In this document: piece by piece, positions 8,757 to 16,893 of the stretch
Numbering within the stretch: the first letter of the stretch is position 1
How the letters are laid out: each line of letters opens with the position of its first letter
NCBI GenBank assembly: GCA_965237765.1
Contig: OZ250157.1
Coordinates: forward strand, 1,860,001 to 1,924,000
Source: WTGJ01 sp965237765
GTDB taxonomy: Bacteria; Chloroflexota; Anaerolineae; Aggregatilineales; Phototrophicaceae
Direction: 5' to 3'
DNA: 64,000 bases
The notes under the pieces: model-generated
Database searches by the model: none
Told to the model about the DNA's origin: nothing
Seen by the model: only the letters and a program-made list of their open reading frames with translations
Made by a program: the position numbers and the translations under genes

Positions 8757-9004
8757 TCAGTGCAGGATGTTGGCAAACATATTGCGTCCTAATCGGCTCA
8801 ACTCTGCTACTAGTAGCAAATCACCGGATTGAAGCCTGTCCAATAATTCGGTAATGCGCCGTTCTCGTTGTGATTTTTAGATGATATTTCGATTTCAATG
8901 AAGTCCTTGATTTGCTGTTGATGTGCGTAGTCCAACAGCAAATGACGTTGTTTGTCCAAATCTTGTTGTTCGGTACTCACATGAATATAGCCAATAATCA
9001 TCAT
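8757..9004 (-). pseudogene. Remnant of a serine recombinase (resolvase/invertase), frameshifted and 3'-truncated
   Basis: The first 44 or so residues (MMIIGYIHVSTEQQDLDKQR, then HLLLDYAHQQQIKDFIEIEI) are the N-terminus of a Pin/Hin-type serine recombinase. After a frameshift near 8868-8880 the next frame continues the family with RERRITELLDRLQSGDLLLV and AELSRLGRNM, then stops after FANILH at 8757. Catalytic core residues beyond this point and the DNA-binding domain are missing. The usual Arg before the catalytic Val-Ser is His here (YIHVST). The break coincides with the start of the type ISP remnant. Base composition is much more AT-rich than the chromosome around it. Confidence 0.82.
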
Positions 9005-9044
9005 AACCTGACATGTTGCAAAGATAAGGTAATATTGGCTATAT
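8985..9044. repeat. Perfect 12-bp inverted repeat at the recombinase start
   Basis: ATATAGCCAATA at 8985-8996 and its exact reverse complement TATTGGCTATAT at 9033-9044 are separated by 36 nt. The left arm lies inside the first codons of the recombinase remnant (encoding IGYI). The arms might be a recombinase or repressor site, or a scar of an inversion. Confidence 0.7.
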
Positions 9045-9342
9045 TTTTAACACATCAGCACGAAGGTACTAAGCGCTACCTTTGCACTATATGATTAGAT
9101 TTAACGGTCCTTTCTTTTGGAATACAGATTGACAGTCACAATCCAATAATTCTGCGTGTCAAGTGCCCAATTTGTGAAGACAATTGTCTGAGAAGACATG
9201 TGTGCGTATTAAAATCACTGGGACGCGTTTTGTGGTAACTCCCACTTTTTATATCCCGTATGAACGCTCCTTTTTGGGGCGTTTGTCTATTAGGGAAAAG
9301 TTATTTATAGTGACAATTATACCTATTGTTCAAAGTCAGTTT
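9045..9342. other. AT-rich intergenic stretch without a credible gene
   Basis: No convincing reading frame was found on either strand; short frames lack ribosome-binding sites and family resemblance. It holds a small stem AAGGTA...TACCTT (about 9063-9082) and a perfect 12-bp palindrome AGACAATTGTCT at 9178-9189. The composition matches the recombinase remnant and the small membrane protein gene, so it is probably part of the same acquired DNA. Confidence 0.5.
9263..9283 (-). terminator. Possible weak terminator hairpin
   Basis: AACGCTCC and GGGGCGTT pair across a T5 loop, 60 nt beyond the stop of the small membrane protein gene read on the minus strand. No T-run follows, so intrinsic termination is doubtful. 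Confidence 0.25.
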
Positions 9343-9633
9343 CTATCCAAGCCAACCTACAACTAAGTTATTTAGAAAAGCTCCAATAGCACCTACTATA
9401 AACCCCAAAGTTGCGAATGTGAGAGGCATAACTATGAGTACTAAAAGACGTAGAGGGAGCAAAGCTAAAAAGGAAAGTGCTGTACCTAAATTTACTGAAC
9501 GTGTGATGAATATATCATAAACAATCCCACCGACTAAATATATCACTCCAGTAATTAAACCTAGAAATGCCATTGCAACAGCAAGGGGTTTGGCTAAGGA
9601 AAATATTCCGGCAATTTCAAATATTTCCCCCAT
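9343..9633 (-). CDS. Small multi-spanning membrane protein of unknown function
   Basis: Predicted 96 aa. Two long hydrophobic stretches are clear (about residues 16-42, with LAVAMAFLGLITGVIYLVGG, and 50-94, with LPLRLLVLIVMPLTFATLG), the second long enough for two helices, so three transmembrane segments are likely. Few charged residues occur outside the first ten. I do not recognise the family. ATG 9633 is preceded only by a weak purine-rich stretch. The gene is AT-rich relative to the chromosome and sits between the recombinase remnant and the VanZ-like gene, which suggests horizontal arrival. Confidence 0.6.
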   Translation of the reverse strand: MGEIFEIAGIFSLAKPLAVAMAFLGLITGVIYLVGGIVYDIFITRSVNLGTALSFLALLPLRLLVLIVMPLTFATLGFIVGAIGAFLNNLVVGWLG

Positions 9634-9750
9634 TGTTTATCCACTTTCTTAAAAACTAAGACTTCAAGAAGTGATGCTGTTTGTTGAAACACGAAACGCT
9701 GTAGAGGGTTTCTGAAAACAGTTTTGCAAATGTCGGTTACAGTAACAACC

Positions 9751-10326
9751 CTAAGCAGCACCCCGTCGCGCTTGCACCCACCGCCGCACGAATGCTAGGA
9801 TCCATCTCGCGCCGATTATCATTGTGGCGGCAAGTGAATTAAAGGCGATATCGATGAGGTCAAAGACGCGGTTGGGCAGCAGGGACTGAATACCCTCATC
9901 GAGCCAGCCTAAGAGAATAGATATGATCAGAGCAAGAAGGGCAGGCGCGGGAACTCGCCGACCATTTTCTCGACGCTCCAGCAGCGCTTCATGAACGAGG
10001 GCAGCCACTAAAGCGTACTCGAACAAGTGAGTACGCTCCGCCCATGACCCGATTCTCAGCCAGGCCATCAGATAAACAGCCAAGATACCAACCCCAACCG
10101 CGATCTCAGCACGACCGAGTCGCTTGTCTATGAAGAAAATCGGGATCACCACCAGCAGCGCGAGCAGAGCGAAAAAGAGGTTGGTGCCTGCGCTTGCGAC
10201 AATGCGTTCGCCCAGTGCCGCTACTATCGCCGGCGCTTGGCCCAGCGTGGCGTAAATCCCCACCAGGACGATGACAAGCGCAAGCCAGAGCCGACGCTCC
10301 CGATTAGAACTGAAGAAAGACATCAT
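9751..10326 (-). CDS. VanZ-like membrane protein
   Basis: Predicted 191 aa from ATG 10326 (ATG 10323 is also possible; in-frame GTG/TTG codons further up are less likely). About five hydrophobic segments. The VanZ signature is present as RTHLFEYALVAALVHEALL and GWLDEGIQSLLPNRVFDLID, where the Asp-Glu-x-x-Gln core and following Arg/Asp are the conserved part. VanZ family members are linked to low-level teicoplanin resistance and cell-envelope lipids, but most are uncharacterised. Composition is closer to the host than that of the AT-rich neighbour downstream. Confidence 0.82.
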   Translation of the reverse strand: MMSFFSSNRERRLWLALVIVLVGIYATLGQAPAIVAALGERIVASAGTNLFFALLALLVVIPIFFIDKRLGRAEIAVGVGILAVYLMAWLRIGSWAERTHLFEYALVAALVHEALLERRENGRRVPAPALLALIISILLGWLDEGIQSLLPNRVFDLIDIAFNSLAATMIIGARWILAFVRRWVQARRGAA

Positions 10327-10493
10327 GATCACCAAAGTAACAAATTAATCAAAATCCCAAAGCTCATAATTAGATACGTAAAGTGGAACAAATTGTTGCC
10401 AGCCCAAATAAATAGCGCCGACTAGCAGGAGACTTTCTCAACAGGCTGCATAGAGTGTACGACCTGTTCTGCTCAATGGCGGGCCTGATGGGT

Positions 10494-10760
10494 TCAATCC
10501 AGTGCCAGCGGCGCGGCACCGTAGCGCTCGACCCTGATATCATCTGCCCACTTGTGCGTCTGCGCGATGTCGTACGCGGCCTGTAGGCGAATCCAAAGCT
10601 CGGGGTCGGTATCGAAGGCCTTGCCGAGGCGCACCGCCATCTCGGCGGAAAGGGAGGCATGCCCGTTCACCAGGTTGGAGAGCGCCTGGCGGCTGACGCC
10701 AAGCGCCTTTGCTCCTTCGGTGACGTTGAGACCGTGGGGCTCGAGGCAGCCGTTGCGCAC
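10494..10760 (-). CDS. HigA-family addiction-module antitoxin (XRE helix-turn-helix)
   Basis: Homology to HigA is clear: LEPHGLNVTEGAKALGVSRQ and ALSNLVNGHASLSAEMAVRL form the helix-turn-helix, then LGKAFDTDPELWIRLQAAYD. The usual N-terminal HPGEIL motif is present as HPGRIV but lies upstream of the GTG at 10760. The frame runs open back to a TAG at 10824-10826 with no ATG, GTG or TTG; an ATT at 10794-10796 is the only near-start. No HigB toxin is recognisable on either side. The gene may therefore be an orphan transcription factor or a decaying remnant. Confidence 0.72.
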   Translation of the reverse strand: MRNGCLEPHGLNVTEGAKALGVSRQALSNLVNGHASLSAEMAVRLGKAFDTDPELWIRLQAAYDIAQTHKWADDIRVERYGAAPLALD

Positions 10761-10823
10761 GATTCTGCCGGGGTGGAGCGTGGGGGAATAGTGAATTGGC
10801 GTCTTGTGTGCAAGAAACCCCGC

Positions 10824-10943
10824 CTATTCGGGGTCGAGGGCCTGTAGCAATTCCCGCAAGGCGTCATGGTGGCTGAGCTCGGTGGCGGCGCCGCTGGCGT
10901 GTGTAGCTTCGAGCTTGCGATAGTAAGTCAGTACATGGTTCAT
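10824..10943 (-). pseudogene. Probable 5' remnant of a type ISP restriction-modification gene
   Basis: ATG 10943 opens a 39-codon frame ending at TAG 10824-10826. Its product (YYRKLEATHASGAATELS, then HHDALRELLQALDPE) resembles the N-terminal start of type ISP enzymes, which begin with a short helix followed by 'A.GAATE.S...AL..LL'. It has the same orientation as the C-terminal remnant at 8205-8750, and together they are best read as the two ends of one gene whose middle was lost or replaced. The identification is from pattern memory only. The HigA frame continues directly after the TAG in the same phase. Confidence 0.55.
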
Positions 10944-10990
10944 GTGCTTTCGCCTACCGAATCACGAGGCCTGCCGCTAAACTGACAGTT

Positions 10991-11659
10991 ATGCTTATTG
11001 TAGCGCCCTCGTTGTTGGCTGCCGATTTCACACGGCTGGGCGAAGAGGTGCGGGCGGCCGAAGCGGCCGGCGCCGATCGCCTCCATTTGGATGTCATGGA
11101 TGGCCACTTTGTGCCCAACCTCAGCTTTGGCATGCCGGTCATCGCCGCTATCCGCGCCATCACCACGCTGCCGCTCGATGTGCACCTCATGATCGCGCAG
11201 CCGGAGCGGCACCTGCGCGCCTTCGCCGAGGCCGGCGCTGATGTGCTGAGCGTGCATGTGGAAGCGGTGGAGAATGCGGCGGACGCGCTGCGGCAGATCC
11301 GCGCTCTAGGGTGCCGCGTCGGGCTGGCGCTGAATCCCGGAACGCCAGCAGGCGCGATCGGCGAAGCAGCGCTTGTCGAAGCGGACGAGCTGCTCGTGAT
11401 GATGGTCCAACCTGGCTTCGGCGGGCAGGCATTCCGCGCCGATGTGCTGCCGAAATTGCGCGAATTGCGGGCGCGGGTGGGCGAAACGATACCGCTCGTC
11501 GTCGATGGCGGCATCGATTCGCGCACGGCGCCACTCTGTGCTGGCGCGGGTGCGAGTGTGCTGGTGGCTGGCAGCGCTATTTTCCGCCACCCGAGCGCCG
11601 ATTATGCGCTGGCCCTGGGCGAGATTCGCGCCGCCGCGCTGGAAGCCGCGCCTTCGTGA
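10991..11659 (+). CDS. rpe: Ribulose-phosphate 3-epimerase
   Basis: Predicted 222 aa, typical length. It interconverts D-ribulose 5-phosphate and D-xylulose 5-phosphate in the pentose phosphate/Calvin pathways. Signatures: APSLLAADF (catalytic Asp), LHLDVMDGHFVPNLSFG (metal ligands His and Asp), LDVHLMI, MMVQPGFGGQAF, and VDGGID near residue 175 with the phosphate-binding GSAIF towards the end. It begins 47 nt from the divergent type ISP remnant and overlaps the DegV-like gene by GTGA, the first of three overlapping genes (rpe, degV-like, recG). Confidence 0.96.
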   Translation: MLIVAPSLLAADFTRLGEEVRAAEAAGADRLHLDVMDGHFVPNLSFGMPVIAAIRAITTLPLDVHLMIAQPERHLRAFAEAGADVLSVHVEAVENAADALRQIRALGCRVGLALNPGTPAGAIGEAALVEADELLVMMVQPGFGGQAFRADVLPKLRELRARVGETIPLVVDGGIDSRTAPLCAGAGASVLVAGSAIFRHPSADYALALGEIRAAALEAAPS

Positions 11660-12564
11660 GCGCCAACGCCAGCTCGCAAACACCGTCGGTGCATGTCGTA
11701 ACCGATAGCTACGCGCGCTTCGTGCAGCCGGCGCAATTGCTAGGCGCGCCGCTGACTATCCTGCCGAATCAGCTGGAGATCGATGGCGAACGGCAACGCG
11801 AGCACGCCGGGCGGCCGGCCGCCGCATTGCTGAAACGAATGCGAGACACGCAGGCTCCGCCACGTCTGGTGCCGCCCACGACGGAGGATTACGCGCGCCT
11901 CTTCACGCATTTGGGCATGGAACACGCGGCCATCTTGAGCATCCACGCTTCGAGCGAAATTGCGCCCACATTGGCGAACGCGCGGAAAGCGGCGGCGGCG
12001 CTGCACGGGCATTGTGAAATCGAGTTGTTGGATTCGAAGAACGTTTCGGTGATGCAGGGCATGTTGGTAGAGGCAGCCGTCGCGGCGTTGCGGAGCGGCG
12101 TTGGTCTGGCGGAGCTCGTGCCGGCCCTGCGCGGCATGACGGCGCGGCTCTATTCCGTCTTCCTGGTGGAGAACCTGAGCACGCTGCAGCACAATGGCTA
12201 TCTCAGCGTCGCGCATACGATCTTGAGCGAGATGCACGATGTGCGCGTCGTCGTCTCCGTGGAAGATGGTGCCTTGCGGCTGATTGAGAAAGCGCGCACG
12301 CGGGCGGCGGGGATCGAACGGCTGGTGGAATACGTGCTGGAATTTGAAGAGCTGGAGTGCGGTTACATCCTGCAAGCGCAGCCGGGGCATACGGAAACGA
12401 CGCGGCTCTTGCGCGAACGGCTGGCATGCGAACGACCTGGCGAGCATTTCGGCCAGCTGATCTATGGCGCGGCGCTGGCGGCGCATATCGGTACGGAGGC
12501 GACGGGTATCGCTTTGCTCGAGCGCGGGCCGTCTGCTGACACGAATGGATTCGGGGCGCTATGA
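11656..12564 (+). CDS. DegV family (fatty-acid-binding-like) protein
   Basis: Predicted 302 aa. The DegV fold is indicated by VHVVTDSYARF at the N-terminus (the VTDS loop), LPPTTEDYARLF-type central sequence (here VPPTTEDYARLF), ILSIHASSEIAPTLANARKA (the lipid-head-binding Ser region), and LLDSKNVSVMQGMLVEAA. DegV proteins (FakB in Firmicutes) carry fatty acids, in Gram-positives for FakA kinase; no FakA is visible here. The start is GTG at 11656, overlapping the rpe stop; longer frames upstream lie within rpe. It overlaps recG by ATGA. Confidence 0.88.
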   Translation: MSANASSQTPSVHVVTDSYARFVQPAQLLGAPLTILPNQLEIDGERQREHAGRPAAALLKRMRDTQAPPRLVPPTTEDYARLFTHLGMEHAAILSIHASSEIAPTLANARKAAAALHGHCEIELLDSKNVSVMQGMLVEAAVAALRSGVGLAELVPALRGMTARLYSVFLVENLSTLQHNGYLSVAHTILSEMHDVRVVVSVEDGALRLIEKARTRAAGIERLVEYVLEFEELECGYILQAQPGHTETTRLLRERLACERPGEHFGQLIYGAALAAHIGTEATGIALLERGPSADTNGFGAL

Positions 12565-15065
12565 AGGCCTCGCCTTTCGAGACGCTGCAGAAGATTTTGC
12601 GCTTGGAGCGCGAACAGGGATATCTGAATCGTGCCGTTATAGGCGGACTGTCGGATTATGCGGGCGTCTGGGAACGCCAGACGCGCCCCGCTGCTCGTCG
12701 GCCGGAGCAAGGCACGCAGATCACCGAAATCGCCGCCACGTTGCGCGGTTATGACGCGCTCCCCACCGCGGAACGGGAAGCGCGCGTGCACGCGGCGTTG
12801 CAGATTCTCCACCGCGCGCCACCACCAAGTAGAGCCGCGCATGAAGGTACGCCTGCACGCCAGGGCGAGCGGCCCCAGCGAAGGTCGCGCGAACCTCGTT
12901 CGCCACCCGCCGTGCCGAGCCAACCGCCCGCCCCCAAGCTGGAGCAGCCACCGCGCCAGCGGCGGCCATCGCTGGACGCGACCGACGCCATCCTCGCCTG
13001 GCAGGCGCTGGAGCAACCCGTAACGCTGGTCACGGGCATCGGCGTCAATCTCGAGAAAGTATTGGCGAAGCGGGGCGTGCGCAGCATCCGCGATTTGCTG
13101 TTTGACCTGCGACCGCGACGCTTCGAGGATTACCGTCAGCTGCGGCCGCTCAACGCCCTCGTCGCGGAACAGGCGACGACGGTCATCGGCACCGTTCGCG
13201 AAACCTGGCAGCAGACTGGACGCAACAACCGTCGCGATTTCTGCTTGATGCTGGAGGATTCGGCGAGTTCGCTGCGCGTAATATTTTTTGGGCAGCCCTA
13301 TCTAGAGCGGCAAATCCAACCGGGGATGCGCCTGAGCCTGAGTGGCACTCCACGCTTCTTTCGCGACCGCTTGCAGCTGACGAATCCGGAATGGCAGTCG
13401 TTGGAAGAAGCGGATTTGCGCGCCGGCCGCATCGTTCCCATCTACCCGCAGATGGAGGGGTTGCCGCAAAAGACGCTGCGCCGCACGATGGAGGGGGCAT
13501 TAAACGAATGGGCGGCACGCGTCCCGGAGCCCTTGCCGCTGGCGTTGCGAGATCGCTGCGAGCTGGCCGATATCGATTGGGCCTTGCGACAAGCGCATTT
13601 TCCGGAAAGCGACGAGCACCGGCAGCACGCCGAGCGTCGTCTGGCGTTTGACGCGCTGCTGGTCTGGCAATTGGCTTTGTTGGCGCGGCGGCGGGAATGG
13701 CAAGCGCTGCCCGGCCCGGCGCTCGCAATCGACGAAACGAGCGCTGCGGATTTGCCGAGCCTCCTCTTTGATTTTGCGTTGACTGCGGCCCAAGAACGCG
13801 CCTATGCGGAAATTCGCGCCGATATGATGCGCGCACGGCCGATGATCCGATTGCTTCAGGGCGATGTCGGCTCGGGCAAGACGGCCGTGGCGACATTAGC
13901 GATGGTGTTGGCGACGTGTGGCGGCGCACAGGCGGCCCTCATGGCGCCGACCAGCATCTTGGCCGAGCAGCACTTTCGTAATTTTAGCGAAACCTGCGCC
14001 CGTCTACCGGAGCCGCCGCGCATCGCGTTGGCCACCTCGGCGCTCTCCGCGAAAGGGCGAAAGGAATTGCGAGAGGGCCTGGCAGCGGGCACAGTTGACC
14101 TGGTCATTGGCACTCAGGCGCTGATTCAGGAGGGTGTCGAATTCCAGAATTTAGCGCTGGTCGTAACTGATGAAGAGCAACGATTTGGTGTTGAGCAGCG
14201 GAAGCAAATGCGCGGCAAAGGGCAGAACCCGCATTTGCTCGTCATGTCGGCGACGTTAATGCCGCGCACGCTGGCCGTGACGCTCTCGCCCGATATGGAC
14301 CTGAGCGTGCTGGATGAATTGCCGCATGGACGGCGGGCAATTGACACTCGTCTCTATTCCCCGCGGGTGCGGGCGGAGGCCTATCGCCAGCTCTCTTTGG
14401 AATTGGACCGCGGCGGGCAAGCTTTTGTTGTTAATCCCCTGATCGACGAGGGCGTCAGCGGCGGGCTCGATGTAAGCAGAAGATACGAATGGTTGCGCCG
14501 CAATTTCCCCGATAAGCGGGTGGGCTTGCTGCATGGCCAGCTGACAACGGGTGAAAAAGACGCGGCCATGCGCGCTTTCGCGGCCGGCGAAACGGATGTG
14601 TTGGCGACGACTTCCATCGCTGAAGTGGGGATTGATATCCCGAACGCGAGTGTGATGCTGATCGAGGGCGCCAATCGCTTTGGGCTGGCGCAGTTGCATC
14701 AATTGCGCGGCCGTGTGGGGCGTAGCGGACAACGAGCGTATTGCCTGCTGGTCGCTGAAAACGAAGACGAAGCGCATAACAAGCGCCTTCGCGCTATGAC
14801 AGAGACTGATGACGGCTTCGCTCTAGCGAATTTGGATTTGAAGCAACGCTGGGAAGGAACAGTGCCCGGTATGCGCGTGGTCGATCAACTCGGCCTGGAG
14901 CACATGCTGTCACATTCGTCTGAGTTGCTCGAATTCAGTCAACGCGAAGCGCGTAGGATTTTCGAGGAAGACTCGGATCTTCAGCAGGAATCACACGCGC
15001 TCCTGGCACAATTGACGAAAGCCATTTGGCAAAAGCCCAAACGCGCTGCCGAAGGAATCCGCTAG
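12561..15065 (+). CDS. recG: ATP-dependent DNA helicase RecG
   Basis: Predicted 834 aa. RecG reverses stalled forks and processes Holliday junctions. An N-terminal extension of about 150 residues with a Pro/Arg-rich linker precedes the wedge domain (VTLVTGIGVNLEKVLAKRGV; FDLRPRRFEDY). Helicase motifs: LLQGDVGSGKTAVA (Walker A), MAPTSILAEQHF (Ia), TDEEQRFGVEQR (II, where most RecG have DEQH), MSATLMPRTLA (III), TTSIAEVGIDIPNA and HQLRGRVGRSG (V/VI). The ATG overlaps the degV-like stop. The stop shares 4 nt with the convergent aminotransferase remnant. Confidence 0.95.
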   Translation: MKASPFETLQKILRLEREQGYLNRAVIGGLSDYAGVWERQTRPAARRPEQGTQITEIAATLRGYDALPTAEREARVHAALQILHRAPPPSRAAHEGTPARQGERPQRRSREPRSPPAVPSQPPAPKLEQPPRQRRPSLDATDAILAWQALEQPVTLVTGIGVNLEKVLAKRGVRSIRDLLFDLRPRRFEDYRQLRPLNALVAEQATTVIGTVRETWQQTGRNNRRDFCLMLEDSASSLRVIFFGQPYLERQIQPGMRLSLSGTPRFFRDRLQLTNPEWQSLEEADLRAGRIVPIYPQMEGLPQKTLRRTMEGALNEWAARVPEPLPLALRDRCELADIDWALRQAHFPESDEHRQHAERRLAFDALLVWQLALLARRREWQALPGPALAIDETSAADLPSLLFDFALTAAQERAYAEIRADMMRARPMIRLLQGDVGSGKTAVATLAMVLATCGGAQAALMAPTSILAEQHFRNFSETCARLPEPPRIALATSALSAKGRKELREGLAAGTVDLVIGTQALIQEGVEFQNLALVVTDEEQRFGVEQRKQMRGKGQNPHLLVMSATLMPRTLAVTLSPDMDLSVLDELPHGRRAIDTRLYSPRVRAEAYRQLSLELDRGGQAFVVNPLIDEGVSGGLDVSRRYEWLRRNFPDKRVGLLHGQLTTGEKDAAMRAFAAGETDVLATTSIAEVGIDIPNASVMLIEGANRFGLAQLHQLRGRVGRSGQRAYCLLVAENEDEAHNKRLRAMTETDDGFALANLDLKQRWEGTVPGMRVVDQLGLEHMLSHSSELLEFSQREARRIFEEDSDLQQESHALLAQLTKAIWQKPKRAAEGIR

Positions 15066-16242
15066 CGGTTGCCGCGCTTCGCGTAAGCGCGGATTGCTGT
15101 CAATAGGGTGTCCAATTCCTCTTCGCGTGTGAAGAAAGATAGGCTGGCGCGGATGCCCTGGTGCTCTTGGAAGAGGGCACGGGTGATGATGCGGTGTTCC
15201 TTTTGCAGGGCCGCAGCGAGGGCAGGGCCGCTCCAACCGGCCAATTCAAAGGATACCAGGGCAGCGCTGCGTTCGCGGGCAATGGGCGTATGCAGTGTTA
15301 CGCCGGTGATCTGCGAGAGGCCTGCTTTGAGGCGCGTCGTCAATTCGATCGTTCGCTCGTAAATATCGGTCGGGTTGATTTCGCGCAACCAGCGCGCCGC
15401 CCGCGCCCAGCTATGGATGAGCGGCCAGGAGAGTGGCCCATGCTGATAGCTTCGGCGCTGTCGGTGAGGGTGAAGCGATCGTCAGCGAAGTCATAATCGC
15501 GCGCATAACGTCCGCCACCGAAAGCGCGAGCCAGGCTCTCGAGCTGCTCGCGCCGGATGAAGAGCGCGCCGGCCGCGTAGGGCGAATACATCCACTTATA
15601 GTTGATGATGCCGGCGAAATCGGCGCCTGTTTCGCGCAAGCTCAGCGGCAAGAGGTCGGCGCTATGCCCGCAGTCGACGAAGCTGAGCGCTCCTCTGTCG
15701 CGCGCCAAATCGCAAATGGCGCGCGCCGGGGTTCGCCAGCCACGTTCCATCGTGACGAGGCTGAAAGCGACCAGGCGCGTGCTAGGCGTGATGCGTGCGG
15801 CAATTTCGGCCAACTGCGCGCGTTCGTCTTTGATGAACGGAAAGCGATCGACCACCACCTCCGCGATTTGCCGCAGGCGTTGGCTGGGGAAGTGCAACGA
15901 GACCATCTCTTCCGCGCTGAGCAGTATTCGGTCGCCAGGTTGCCACGTTAAACTGCGCAACACCGTCTGGTACGCTTCACTGACGCCGCGCAGAAAGGCT
16001 AGTTCTTCCGGCGCTGCGCCCAGGAATGCGGCCAGCGAAGCACGCGAAAGGCGGGCTTTTTCTGCGGCGCGCTCCGGTTGCATGATGGGTGATGGGCCTT
16101 GCTCGTGCCATTCGGTGAGCTGGGCCAGGTGGTATTCCTGCACGGAGCGCGGGACGAGGCCCATGCCGCCCTGCTGCATCCAGACGGTTTGAGAGAGCGG
16201 TGGGAATTCGGCGCGAATAGCGCGGATCGTGTGTTCATCCAC
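15062..16242 (-). pseudogene. Class V aminotransferase (cysteine-desulfurase-like), frameshifted
   Basis: Two frames together give one class V PLP enzyme. The 5' part (from GTG 16242) contains the PLP-Lys region IINYKWMYSPYAAGALFIRR and SFVDCGHSADLLPL. After TDSAE, near 15450-15455, the frame breaks: a single missing base separates it from YQHGPLSWPLIHSW and REINPTDIYERT in the next frame, which ends at 15062 and carries the C-terminal small domain. One nucleotide would restore a protein of about 392 aa. It could be a recent mutation or a sequencing error. Substrate unknown; the family includes SufS/IscS-like and isopenicillin-N-epimerase-like enzymes. Confidence 0.85.
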
Positions 16243-16366
16243 TGCGCCATATTAACACGATGAAGCCTGAAGTGCTTACAGTGTTGTAATAGGAGTGCAC
16301 AAAGGGGCGCTCCGTATTTGCCCGAATCGTCGTTGGCCATAGGATAAGGCAAGACGGAACGAGGGC

Positions 16367-16888
16367 ATGAGTTTGGCGGAGCGCTTGGCAGTTTACCCGG
16401 GGACGCTGGACCCGCTGCACAACGGGCATATCGATATCGTCAAAAGGGCTGCAAAAATCTTCGACCGTGTCATCGTCGCCATCTACGACCAGAGGCGCGG
16501 GCAGAAAGTGGCGCTCTTCTCGTTAGCGGAGCGATTGCAGCTGGCGGCGTCGGTCTTAAGTGGGATGTCGCGGGTAGAGGTTGCCAGTTTCTCGGGTCTG
16601 GTAGTAAACTATGCGAGCGCGGTTGGGGCGATGGCCTTGGTGCGTGGGCTACGCGTCTTTTCGGATTTCGAGTATGAGTTTCGCATGTGCCTGGCGAATA
16701 AGCAATTGGCCCCAGGGCTGGAGACGGTGGTGATCATGTCGGATGAGCAGCACATCCACATCAGCTCCAGCACCATCCGAGAAATCGCCGAATTGGGTGG
16801 CGATGTGTCGCGCATGGTGCCGCCGCAGGTGGTAGCCGCTTTGCGTAGTAAATTCCAAGTTAACTCCGACGATGCGCATTTAGGGTAG
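16367..16888 (+). CDS. coaD: Phosphopantetheine adenylyltransferase
   Basis: Predicted 173 aa. Penultimate step of coenzyme A synthesis: 4'-phosphopantetheine + ATP to dephospho-CoA. The nucleotidyltransferase motif is YPGTLDPLHNGHIDIVKRA (the usual form has PGSFDP.T.GH; here Leu-His replaces the common Ile/Val-Thr), with VRGLRVFSDFEYEFRMCLAN and ISSSTIREIAELGGDVS later. Length is normal. The next gene starts 5 nt downstream, as is often seen for this pair. Confidence 0.95.
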   Translation: MSLAERLAVYPGTLDPLHNGHIDIVKRAAKIFDRVIVAIYDQRRGQKVALFSLAERLQLAASVLSGMSRVEVASFSGLVVNYASAVGAMALVRGLRVFSDFEYEFRMCLANKQLAPGLETVVIMSDEQHIHISSSTIREIAELGGDVSRMVPPQVVAALRSKFQVNSDDAHLG

Positions 16889-16893
16889 GGACA

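Noticed and set aside
8160..8792. 210-codon plus-strand frame opposite the type ISP remnant
   Set aside because: The minus strand has unmistakable family sequence; the plus frame has none.
9184..9366. 60-codon plus-strand frame in the AT-rich region
   Set aside because: No ribosome-binding site or recognisable product; it overlaps the end of the small membrane protein gene.
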